The position numbers and the translations under genes were made by a program. A stretch of DNA of 7,537 nucleotides from Helicobacteraceae bacterium (GTDB lineage: Bacteria > Campylobacterota > Campylobacteria > Campylobacterales > Sulfurimonadaceae): positions 1 to 7,537 of the forward strand of contig JALWLR010000044.1 in the NCBI GenBank assembly GCA_027084065.1, given 5' to 3'. This document shows, in pieces, positions 1 to 6,728 of this stretch. Every line of letters starts with the position of its first letter. Position 1 is the stretch's first letter. The notes beneath the pieces are model-generated. The model was not told the DNA's origin. It saw only the letters and a list, made by a program, of their open reading frames with translations, and ran no database searches.

Positions 1-832
1 AGAGTTTGAAACATTAGGCAAGATGCTGTTACTTTCAGCAGTTATTCTCCCTTTACTGCCAAACGAAAACGTCATTCCGCATCTGCCTCTTTCTCCGTTT
101 AAAATCTGGCTTGCCGTAGTCGTAATCTCTGGAATCAGTTACGGGGGTTACATACTGCAAAAGTACTTCTTTCCCTCAAAAGGCTATCTGCTCGCTGGAA
201 TCCTCGGAGGAGTTTACTCCTCGACCGCAACTACCGTAGTTTTGGCTCGAAAAGCGAAACAAGCGGGTAATTCTCCTCTTATCGATGCTGCCATTATTGC
301 AGCAACGGCCGTTATGTACTTACGACTAGTTATCATTGCACTCATTTTCAATTTTGAAATTGGCAAAAAGCTTATAATACCTTTTGGACTTTTGGCTCTT
401 TTTGGGTTAGGTATATCTTTGCTTTACGTCATACAAAGACCAACAAAAAATGAACATCTCCAACTAAGCGACAACAATCCACTGGAACTCAAAACGGCAT
501 TTATTTTCGCTTTTTTGTTCGTGATTATGATTCTGGCAACCCAATATGTAACAAAAATGTACGGTTCATCCGGTTTGGAGCTACTCTCTTTCATTGTAGG
601 CTTTACCGATATTGACCCGTTCATTCTCTCCATTTTAACCGGAAAATTTGAAATAACCCAACTGCAAATCATTACAGCCATAATGATTGCAGCAGGAAGC
701 AATAACTTTCTTAAAGCAATCTATGCACTCTGGTTTGGAGGCATACAACAAAGCAAAACAGCTGCTTTTTGGATCTTCATTTTCGGTCTTATAACTCTGC
801 TTCTTGGACTGAATATCAAAAGAATTATATAA
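1..832 (+). CDS. DUF4010 / MgtC-like multi-pass inner-membrane protein, C-terminal part (5' end outside window)
   Basis: The reading frame is open from the window edge (first whole codon at base 2) to TAA at 830-832, giving 276 visible residues. The first in-frame ATG, at 23, is internal because the frame continues upstream with plausible family sequence. About eight hydrophobic segments are visible, so this is an integral membrane protein. Recognisable family landmarks are the VILPLLP segment near the left edge, the SSTATTVVLARKAK stretch (bases about 218-262) and the GFTDIDPFILS stretch (about 599-631), which resemble the conserved SSTATT and G-(L/F)-x-D-(V/I)-D blocks of DUF4010 proteins (COG3174, often fused to an N-terminal MgtC domain). 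The biochemical role of this family is not established; a transport role is only a guess. The gene ends 10 bp before E1 alpha on the same strand, so it could be co-transcribed with the dehydrogenase genes, but nothing in the sequence links the functions. The missing N-terminus prevents checking for an MgtC domain. Confidence 0.7.
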   Translation, partial: EFETLGKMLLLSAVILPLLPNENVIPHLPLSPFKIWLAVVVISGISYGGYILQKYFFPSKGYLLAGILGGVYSSTATTVVLARKAKQAGNSPLIDAAIIAATAVMYLRLVIIALIFNFEIGKKLIIPFGLLALFGLGISLLYVIQRPTKNEHLQLSDNNPLELKTAFIFAFLFVIMILATQYVTKMYGSSGLELLSFIVGFTDIDPFILSILTGKFEITQLQIITAIMIAAGSNNFLKAIYALWFGGIQQSKTAAFWIFIFGLITLLLGLNIKRII

Positions 833-842
833 AGGAAAAATT

Positions 843-1796
843 ATGGATAAACTCCTCGCAAAAGAGATCTACTATGAAATGTTTTTAGGCAGAGCCTTCG
901 AATATGCTGCAAAAGAGTACTATATGCAAGGCAATATATCGGGATTTTTGCATCTTGATATCGGGCAGGAAGCTTTAAGTGTTGCAAGTATGAAAGCTTT
1001 TGCCAAAGGAGATGTATTTTCGACTTACAGAGAACATGTTATGGCAATTGCCAGAGGCATAGAACCAAAATATGTAATGGCGGAACTCTTCGCAAAAGCT
1101 GATGGGGTAAGCGGAGGAAAAGGCGGAAGTATGCATCTCTTCGATCCTTCACACTTCTTCTACGGCGGAGATGCGATAGTAGGCGGACATATCCCAAATG
1201 CCGTAGGATGTGCTTATGCACGGGCATATCAAGGAAGTGAAGAGGGGGTAATGGTGGTTTTTGGAGATGGAGCGACAAACGGAGGTGCATTTTTCGAGTC
1301 TCTCAATATTGCCGCCACCCAAAAGCTCCCGCTTCTTTTTTTATGTGAAAACAACGAATACGCTATCGGCACACATATAACACGTACAGCACCCTTTAGG
1401 GAGCAGGCAAAAAAAGCAGAACCTTTTATGCTCACTATGTCATGTGACGGGATGGATGCCCAAGCTGTCTACAAAAGTGTTTCAAAAGCGAAAGATCTGA
1501 TAGAAAAAGGGCATGGGCCTGTCTTCTTAGAGGCTTTTACCTGCCGCTTTGAAGGCCACTCGATGAGTGATGCCAATGCCTATCGCTCCAGTTTGGAGAT
1601 GAAGCATTGTAAAAACAAAGATCCTCTTCCACATTTTAAAAAACGACTCCAAGAGAAGTGGCTCTGTAGTGAAGAGGAGATAACAGCTTTGGAGCAAAAG
1701 GCGCAGAGTGTTATAGAGGAAGCGGTAGAATTTGCAAAAAATGCAAACGAACCGGAAGATAAAGCTCTTTATGAGCATATATTTGTGGAGGCATAA
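843..1796 (+). CDS. pdhA: Pyruvate dehydrogenase E1 component, alpha subunit
   Basis: This is the thiamine-diphosphate-binding alpha subunit of a heterotetrameric 2-oxo acid dehydrogenase E1, which decarboxylates pyruvate and passes the acetyl group to lipoyl-E2. The 317 residues include the KGGSMHLF block (about 93-100), the ThDP/Mg motif that begins GDG at 141-143 and ends ENN at 169-171, and GHSMSD at 238-243. The last is the loop characteristic of PDH E1 alpha, usually followed by Pro but here by Ala-244. The ATG is preceded by AAGGA at 832-836, 6 nt upstream. The length is slightly below the usual 320-370. E1 beta starts 1 bp after its stop. Alternatives are a branched-chain 2-oxo acid or acetoin dehydrogenase alpha subunit. 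The GHSMSD loop and the linked lipoylation and phosphoglycerate mutase genes favour pyruvate, but substrate choice cannot be proven from sequence. Confidence 0.92.
   Translation: MDKLLAKEIYYEMFLGRAFEYAAKEYYMQGNISGFLHLDIGQEALSVASMKAFAKGDVFSTYREHVMAIARGIEPKYVMAELFAKADGVSGGKGGSMHLFDPSHFFYGGDAIVGGHIPNAVGCAYARAYQGSEEGVMVVFGDGATNGGAFFESLNIAATQKLPLLFLCENNEYAIGTHITRTAPFREQAKKAEPFMLTMSCDGMDAQAVYKSVSKAKDLIEKGHGPVFLEAFTCRFEGHSMSDANAYRSSLEMKHCKNKDPLPHFKKRLQEKWLCSEEEITALEQKAQSVIEEAVEFAKNANEPEDKALYEHIFVEA
1787..1790 (+). promoter_or_regulatory. Shine-Dalgarno that fixes the E1 beta start
   Basis: GGAG at 1787-1790 lies 7 nt before ATG 1798, inside the last codons of E1 alpha. It selects 1798 over the in-frame upstream ATG at 1732, which has no comparable site and would add 22 non-family residues. 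Confidence 0.8.
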
Positions 1797-1797
1797 T

Positions 1798-2775
1798 ATG
1801 TTATACAGAGAAGCACTCAACAAAGCATACGATGAGACAATGGCAAAAGATGAAAATATCGTCACACTCGGCGAGGATGTAGGGCGATATGGCGGCAGCT
1901 ACCGCGTAACGGAGGGTCTTTATGAAAAGTATGGCGAAAAGCGCGTAATCGACACTCCTATAGCCGAGCTGAGTATCGTCGGCAACGCCGTAGGGATGGC
2001 TATAGGCGGGCTTCGTCCTGTTGCGGAGATTATGACGGCGAACTTCGCGCTTTTAGCTTTCGATCAGATCATCAACCATATGAGCAAATTGCGCTATATG
2101 AGTAACGGAAAACTCACCCTGCCGATGGTCGTACGCTTCCCCCAAGGAGTGAGCCGCCAGCTTGCAGCCCAACACAGCGAAAGCTATGAGCAGATGCTTT
2201 GCGCCGTTCCCGGTCTTAAAGTTCTTGCCGCAAGTGATGTGAACTACGCTTATCATGCCCTCAAACATGCCATTATGAGTGATGATCCCTTTATCTTTAT
2301 AGAACACGAGCTGCTTTATAACAAAAAGGGCGAAGTCGATACCTCCAGCGTGATCGATCCCTTTAAAGCACAAATACGCAAAGAGGGAGAAGATATTACG
2401 ATCATAAGCTACCTAAAGATGGTTGATGATGTGATGCTTGCAGTAGAGAGAATAGAAAAAGAGCTCGACTGCACCTGCGAAGTCATCGACCTCTGCTCTT
2501 TGAACCCCATCGACTACGAAACGCTGCAAACCTCCATCGAAAAGAGCTCTCGTGTTGTTATGGTCGAAGAGGATCACAAAACAGGCGGCTTTGGCGCGCA
2601 AGTTGTTGCATGGATAGCTGAAGAACTCTTCTATGCACTCGATGCCCCGCCGTTTCGCATAGCGGGAGCGGATGTTCCCATCCCTTACAATCGACATCTA
2701 GAACTACTTAGCATCCCGACACCCGATTCCATCGCCGCTCAAATCATCGAGTGGGGAAGGAAAAACGATGTATGA
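1798..2775 (+). CDS. pdhB: Pyruvate dehydrogenase E1 component, beta subunit
   Basis: The partner of the alpha subunit completes the ThDP active site and provides the transketolase-like pyrimidine-binding and C-terminal domains. With the start at 1798 the protein has 325 residues, the normal family length, and begins MLYREALNKAYDE as E1 beta subunits do. Conserved features seen are LGEDVGRYGG (24-33), DTPIAE (52-57) with Glu-57 at the position that activates the ThDP aminopyrimidine, an FALLAFDQIINH block (83-94), AQHSE with His-126 at the conserved active-site position, and a C-terminal GADVPIPY. The first half is notably GC-rich: a hand count of 1861-2220 gives about 54 %, against about 37 % for 3421-3780 in E2. 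The E2 gene starts within its last 8 bases. It belongs functionally with the upstream alpha subunit and the downstream E2. Confidence 0.93.
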   Translation: MLYREALNKAYDETMAKDENIVTLGEDVGRYGGSYRVTEGLYEKYGEKRVIDTPIAELSIVGNAVGMAIGGLRPVAEIMTANFALLAFDQIINHMSKLRYMSNGKLTLPMVVRFPQGVSRQLAAQHSESYEQMLCAVPGLKVLAASDVNYAYHALKHAIMSDDPFIFIEHELLYNKKGEVDTSSVIDPFKAQIRKEGEDITIISYLKMVDDVMLAVERIEKELDCTCEVIDLCSLNPIDYETLQTSIEKSSRVVMVEEDHKTGGFGAQVVAWIAEELFYALDAPPFRIAGADVPIPYNRHLELLSIPTPDSIAAQIIEWGRKNDV

Positions 2776-4009
2776 GATCGTGATGCCCCAACTCTCAGAC
2801 TCGATGGATGAAGGCAAGCTTATAACATGGAAAGTACATGAGGGAGAGAAGGTCAATGCTGGGGACGTGATCGCCGAAGTAGAAAGTGACAAGGCGATCA
2901 TGGAGGTACAGACATTCAAAACGGGCATTGTCAAAGAGCTTCTTTTGCAAGAGGGAGAAAGTGCTCCCGTAGGTACCGTCATAGCACGCATTGAGACTGA
3001 AACGACTCCTGATGAATCTCTCCATAAAAAAACAAAAGAAGAAAAGCCTTCAAAATTACAGCCTGAAGAAGAAAAAATTCCAAAAGACAAGCCAAAATAT
3101 ACGCCTCCACCTCAGCCAAAATCACAATCGCATTCTATCTCACATGCAAAAGGGATCTCTCCAAAAGCGCGGGTTTTAGCTGCAAAGTATGGCATAAATA
3201 CCAACGCACTAATGACTTATCTTGGATCACAAACACTTCATACAAACGATGTTTTTACCTATCTTAAAGAGCACTATTTCACTCCAAAAGCACAAAAACT
3301 ACTTGAAGCTTACGCTCTAAGCATCGATGCTTTTAATCTCGATCACAAAATAGACTCTACCGAGGTGCTACAATATATACAAGAAAACAATATCCCAAAA
3401 TCCCTGCCGCTTGATTCTATGCAAAAAGCAATAATTGCCACTGTAGCCAACGCTGCACAAAAGCCAATCTATCATATTTATGAAGATTTTGAGGCTTCAC
3501 TGATGTTAGAACATAAAGAGTACAGTATCACAGCTTGGCTTATCAAACATATAGCCAAAGCGATGATGGAACATGAAGAGTTTCGCTCTTTGATCAAAAG
3601 TGATCGTCTTCTTATTTTTCCACATGCCTCCATCAGCGTTGCCGTGGCACAAAAAGGCAAACTCTATATGCCTGTAGTTAAAAATGCCGATAAAAAAAGT
3701 ATAGAGAAGATAGCCAATGAACTTAAAAACTTCAAAACAAAACTTACTGCAAATAGTTTTAGCACAGATGACCTTCAAGGTTCATCCTTTGGCATCTCCA
3801 ATCTTGGCATGCTTGGAGTCAAACGTTTTGATGCCATGATCAACAAAAACGACACGGCAATTGCAGCAGTCGGCGCGATAGATGAAGAAAACAAGCTGCA
3901 TGTAACCTTTACAATCGACCACAGAGTTGTAAACGGCTATGAAGCGGCTTTATTCATTCAAACACTCAAAACTATAGTCTCAAATCCTAAGGAGTATGCA
4001 CATGTATGA
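2768..4009 (+). CDS. pdhC: Dihydrolipoamide acetyltransferase, E2 component of PDH complex
   Basis: E2 forms the core of the complex and transfers acetyl from its lipoyl arm to CoA. The 413 residues divide as follows. A single lipoyl domain covers about 1-76, with the lipoylated lysine predicted as Lys-42 in ESDKA. A Lys/Glu/Pro-rich linker covers about 77-129, unlike the Ala/Pro-rich linkers of many E2s. Two consecutive peripheral-subunit-binding-like segments follow, 130-168 starting ISPKAR and 171-207 starting FTPKAQ. The catalytic domain runs from about 210 to 413, with GISNLG and DHRVVNG (384-390). His-385 is the catalytic histidine; the usual Asp of DHRxxDG is Asn-389. The catalytic domain looks somewhat short, mainly between residues about 236 and 246. 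The gene overlaps E1 beta by 8 bp, with a GGGGAAGGA ribosome-binding stretch at 2753-2761. LipB and LipA, encoded downstream, are the expected modifiers of Lys-42. Confidence 0.9.
   Translation: MYEIVMPQLSDSMDEGKLITWKVHEGEKVNAGDVIAEVESDKAIMEVQTFKTGIVKELLLQEGESAPVGTVIARIETETTPDESLHKKTKEEKPSKLQPEEEKIPKDKPKYTPPPQPKSQSHSISHAKGISPKARVLAAKYGINTNALMTYLGSQTLHTNDVFTYLKEHYFTPKAQKLLEAYALSIDAFNLDHKIDSTEVLQYIQENNIPKSLPLDSMQKAIIATVANAAQKPIYHIYEDFEASLMLEHKEYSITAWLIKHIAKAMMEHEEFRSLIKSDRLLIFPHASISVAVAQKGKLYMPVVKNADKKSIEKIANELKNFKTKLTANSFSTDDLQGSSFGISNLGMLGVKRFDAMINKNDTAIAAVGAIDEENKLHVTFTIDHRVVNGYEAALFIQTLKTIVSNPKEYAHV
3989..3994 (+). promoter_or_regulatory. Shine-Dalgarno that decides the E3 start
   Basis: AAGGAG at 3989-3994 is only 1 nt from ATG 3996 but 7 nt from ATG 4002, so the second ATG is the likely start. 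This also gives E3 the same 8-nt overlap with its upstream gene as seen at the E1 beta/E2 junction. Confidence 0.8.
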
Positions 4010-5324
4010 CTACGACATTATCTACATTGGAGGCGGTCTGAACTACGCCGGTGCCGTCATTGCGGCAAAGAACGGGAAAAAAGTTGCACTCATCGAAACC
4101 AAATTAAATCAACTAGGCGGTACATGTCTGCATAAAGGCTGTATTCCTTCTAAAATGTTTCTTCACTACGCCAACATCGTTTACGAAAGTAAAAACGAGA
4201 TTTTAACAGGAACGCTCTCTTTGGATATGGCATCACTTTTTACAAAAAAAGAGTCCCTGCTTGAAAATGTAACAAAAGCGATTTTAAAACAGTGTTCACA
4301 TGTAGAACTTATAGAGGGTAAAGGTAAACTTACTGCTCCAAACAGTGTCGAAGTAGATGGTAAAACAATAACGGGAGAACATATTGTCATAGGAACAGGT
4401 TCACACCACTTCATTCCAGAAGGGATAGAATACGATAAAGAGAGTATCATAACCAGCGATGAAGTACTCAACCTCACAAAGCTCCCTAAGAAAATAGCCA
4501 TCTACGGTGTAGGGGCAATAGGGCTGGAGATGTCAAGCTTCTTCGCTGCAAGCGGCGTAGAAGTGACTCTGATCAACCGTAAAAAAACAATCCTCAAAAA
4601 TGCACATGAGCAGATCTCCCAAGCAGCAAAAACACAACTGGAAAAACTGGGTATCGAGATGCTTGAAAATCATTCTGTAAAAAGTGCCAAATCAACCAAA
4701 AAAGGTGTACACGTTCTCTTTGAAGATGGCGATGAACGCTACTTTCCTATGCTACTTGTCGCCACAGGACGCAAACCAAATACCGATGTAATCCAGACAA
4801 AAGAGATAAGTGTGCAAAAAGGCATCATAACCGATGAACATTTCGAAACGACTCTTTCTAAGCATTACGCCATAGGAGACTGTAACGGCAAACTCCAACT
4901 CGCTCACTCTGCACGTGCAGAAACACTTTATGTTACCAATCGTATATTGGGCAAAGAACAGCCTCCTTTGATGCTGGAGCGAGTCGTAAAATTCATCCAT
5001 ACTCTTCCGATGAGTTACGCCTATGTCGGCAAAATAAAAAGTACACTAGAACAAGAAGGAGTAGAATACAAAGAGAGTCTTGTACCTTTGAGTCAGTTCG
5101 CATATTCTCTCTATAACCACGCAACCAAGGGAGTTATGATCAGCTATGTAGACAAAGAGGGGTTTATACTGGGAGCTGAAATCTTCTCTCCAAATGCCGA
5201 AGAGCTTATTGCGACTGTTGCAATGGCACTTGAAGGAGAGATGGACACCCTACATGCAAAACGCACCGTGTTTGCGCATCCAACCTTTAGTGAAGCACTA
5301 GAGAGAACTTTTTTCAAATTATGA
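4002..5324 (+). CDS. lpdA: Dihydrolipoamide dehydrogenase, E3 component
   Basis: E3 is a flavoenzyme that reoxidises dihydrolipoyl-E2 and reduces NAD+. With the start at 4002 it has 440 residues, shorter than the usual 460-475. The redox-active disulfide is present as GGTCLHKGCIPSK (Cys-42 and Cys-47). The NAD-binding loop is GVGAIGLE (169-176), the second FAD motif is AIGDCNG, and the active-site dyad is His-426/Glu-431 in HPTFSE, so all catalytic parts are intact. The first FAD loop is unusual: GGGLNYAG at 10-17 puts Tyr where the third glycine of GxGxxG normally sits. Position between E2 and lipB supports assignment as E3 of this complex over a mercuric or glutathione reductase, and the CLHKGC spacing fits the lipoamide dehydrogenase group. 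The lipB ATG overlaps its stop in an ATGA. Confidence 0.88.
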   Translation: MYDYDIIYIGGGLNYAGAVIAAKNGKKVALIETKLNQLGGTCLHKGCIPSKMFLHYANIVYESKNEILTGTLSLDMASLFTKKESLLENVTKAILKQCSHVELIEGKGKLTAPNSVEVDGKTITGEHIVIGTGSHHFIPEGIEYDKESIITSDEVLNLTKLPKKIAIYGVGAIGLEMSSFFAASGVEVTLINRKKTILKNAHEQISQAAKTQLEKLGIEMLENHSVKSAKSTKKGVHVLFEDGDERYFPMLLVATGRKPNTDVIQTKEISVQKGIITDEHFETTLSKHYAIGDCNGKLQLAHSARAETLYVTNRILGKEQPPLMLERVVKFIHTLPMSYAYVGKIKSTLEQEGVEYKESLVPLSQFAYSLYNHATKGVMISYVDKEGFILGAEIFSPNAEELIATVAMALEGEMDTLHAKRTVFAHPTFSEALERTFFKL

Positions 5325-5893
5325 AAATACACAAACTGGGACTTATACCATATGATGAGGGAATGAAGAGTATGCGCAGTATCCATACATGTGCCGTAGA
5401 GGATGGGCACAACCACCTCATTCTCTGCTCTCATCCAAATGTTTTTACCGTCGGGCAAGATGAAAAAGAGAGATTTACAGTTCCAACCGTTAAAGCCGAC
5501 AGAGGTGGGAGCATTACCTGTCATACTCCTGGGCAAAACATCTACTACTTCTGCTTTCAAGCAAAAAATCCTGCCCATTTTTACGTAAATGTTATCAAAA
5601 GCTTCGAAGAATTTTTCGCAGATATTCTCCCCCAAGTGCAGTATGACAGGAAAAACCCAGGCTTCTACATGCAAAACCGAAAGATTGCCTCACTCGGTTT
5701 TCGCTACAGTAAAGGAGTTTCACTTCACGGTGTCGCACTCAATGTCAATGTCGATTTGAACTTTCATTCGCAGGTTGCACCCTGTGGTCTTGCAGGCATC
5801 ATCCCAACTTCACTACACAATGAAAGAGTATATATCAGCTGTGAAGCAGTCGATGCAAGTATCTTGAAAATTCTGGAGAAGCGTTTTGTATAA
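5321..5893 (+). CDS. lipB: Octanoyl-[acyl-carrier-protein]:protein N-octanoyltransferase LipB
   Basis: LipB moves octanoate from ACP to the target lysine of lipoyl domains, the first step of cytosolic lipoyl synthesis. The protein has 190 residues, slightly short for the family. Visible motifs are HPNVFTVG (38-45), DRGGSIT (60-66), NRKIASLG with conserved Lys-121, SLHGVALN (134-141) and APCGLAG with the catalytic-type Cys-155. The normally near-invariant YHGPGQ block reads CHTPGQ (67-72), so Tyr is Cys and the first Gly is Thr. The ATG lies in an ATGA overlap with the E3 stop and has only a weak, distant purine stretch (GAGAG at 5301-5305, 15 nt away), suggesting that it is translated mainly by coupling to E3. 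It overlaps lipA by 8 bp. E2 encoded upstream is the obvious substrate. Confidence 0.92.
   Translation: MKIHKLGLIPYDEGMKSMRSIHTCAVEDGHNHLILCSHPNVFTVGQDEKERFTVPTVKADRGGSITCHTPGQNIYYFCFQAKNPAHFYVNVIKSFEEFFADILPQVQYDRKNPGFYMQNRKIASLGFRYSKGVSLHGVALNVNVDLNFHSQVAPCGLAGIIPTSLHNERVYISCEAVDASILKILEKRFV
5875..5878 (+). promoter_or_regulatory. Shine-Dalgarno supporting the TTG start of lipA
   Basis: GGAG at 5875-5878 ends 7 nt before TTG 5886. No in-frame ATG precedes the conserved cysteine motif of LipA, so this site is the main support for the non-ATG start. Confidence 0.75.
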
Positions 5894-6728
5894 GCCAAGA
5901 GTCAAAGCACCCTCACCGGAATTGCTAGAAAAAACACAACATATCTTGCAAAAAAACGCTCTAAATACCATCTGTGAAGCAGCCGCCTGCCCAAACAGAG
6001 CCGAATGTTACAAGCGACAAAGCGCTACTTTTATGATCCTTGGAGCAACATGTACAAGAGCATGTTCCTTTTGCAATATCACCACTAGCAAACCTTTGCC
6101 GCCGGACTCTACAGAGCCCGCACGTCTTGCAAAAGCGATTCAAGAACTTGGTTTAGAGTATGTTGTTATAACTTCCGTCGATCGTGATGATTTAAAAGAT
6201 TACGGCGCTTCGCATTTTCTAAGATGTGTCACTGCTATCAAAGAAAAAAATCCAAACATCAAAATAGAGCTGCTAACCCCTGATTTTAAAAATGACAAAG
6301 AGGCACTCATTATAATACTTCAAACAAATGCACACAAACTAGCGCACAATCAAGAAACCGTAAAACGTATAAGTAAAAAAGTACGTCCACAAAGCAGTTA
6401 TGAACAAAGTTTGAGAGTACTTGAATTTTATGCAAAGAACTCCTCTTCTATTGTGAAATCTTCACTTATGGTAGGACTTGGGGAAACGCGACAAGAACTC
6501 ATAGAAACAATGCATCATCTCAAGAATGTCGGTGTAGAAGAGATAACCATAGGACAGTATCTCCAGCCCTCCCCGTCCCACCATCCTGTAGTAAAATATT
6601 ATGAACCCTTATTTTTCGAGGAGATAAAGCAAGAAGCATATGCCATAGGTTTTAGGGCAGTTGCTTCGGGAATACTTGTAAGAAGTTCCTACTTTGCAGA
6701 CCAATTAGGAGAAAACAATGCACGCTAA
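5886..6728 (+). CDS. lipA: Lipoyl synthase LipA (radical SAM)
   Basis: LipA inserts two sulfurs into protein-bound octanoyl groups, completing lipoyl cofactor on E2. The auxiliary cluster motif CX4CX5C is present (Cys-30, Cys-35, Cys-41), as is the radical SAM motif CX3CX2C (Cys-56, Cys-60, Cys-63). TSVDRDDLKDYGASHF, LMVGLGET and TIGQYLQPS follow in family order. The C-terminal RSSY (266-269) carries the serine region that ligates the auxiliary cluster. At 280 residues it lacks part of the N-terminal extension of many LipA proteins. Small departures are AHNQETVKRI where most have a Pro after ETV, and PSHHPV in place of the more usual HLPV. Translation appears to start at TTG 5886, overlapping lipB by 8 bp. 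gpmA begins inside its last codons. Confidence 0.95.
   Translation: MYKPRVKAPSPELLEKTQHILQKNALNTICEAAACPNRAECYKRQSATFMILGATCTRACSFCNITTSKPLPPDSTEPARLAKAIQELGLEYVVITSVDRDDLKDYGASHFLRCVTAIKEKNPNIKIELLTPDFKNDKEALIIILQTNAHKLAHNQETVKRISKKVRPQSSYEQSLRVLEFYAKNSSSIVKSSLMVGLGETRQELIETMHHLKNVGVEEITIGQYLQPSPSHHPVVKYYEPLFFEEIKQEAYAIGFRAVASGILVRSSYFADQLGENNAR

Noticed and set aside
804..833. Promoter-like TTGGAC, 18 bp, TATAAA just before E1 alpha
   Set aside because: Transcription would start at about 840, downstream of the AAGGA ribosome-binding site at 832-836 and 3 nt from the ATG, so it would remove the site needed for translation. Likely chance similarity in AT-rich sequence.
1732..1797. Upstream in-frame ATG that would extend E1 beta by 22 residues
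   Set aside because: The extra residues lie inside E1 alpha and do not resemble the family. ATG 1798 has a well-placed GGAG and yields the standard E1 beta N-terminus.
3996..4001. ATG at 3996 as the E3 start
   Set aside because: It is only 1 nt from the AAGGAG. ATG 4002 has ideal 7-nt spacing and places the beta-strand of the FAD fold at the normal distance from the N-terminus.
843..5324. Acetoin or branched-chain 2-oxo acid dehydrogenase as the identity of the complex
   Set aside because: Not fully excluded, but the E1 alpha GHSMSD loop, E1 beta sequence, the linked gpmA and the absence of acoX-type or branched-chain catabolism genes favour pyruvate dehydrogenase.
5144..5674. 176-codon minus-strand open frame opposite E3 and lipB
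   Set aside because: It is antisense to two genes with clear family motifs, its translation resembles no family I know, and it spans the junction of the two genes. Other antisense frames (such as 2704-3090) were rejected for the same reasons.
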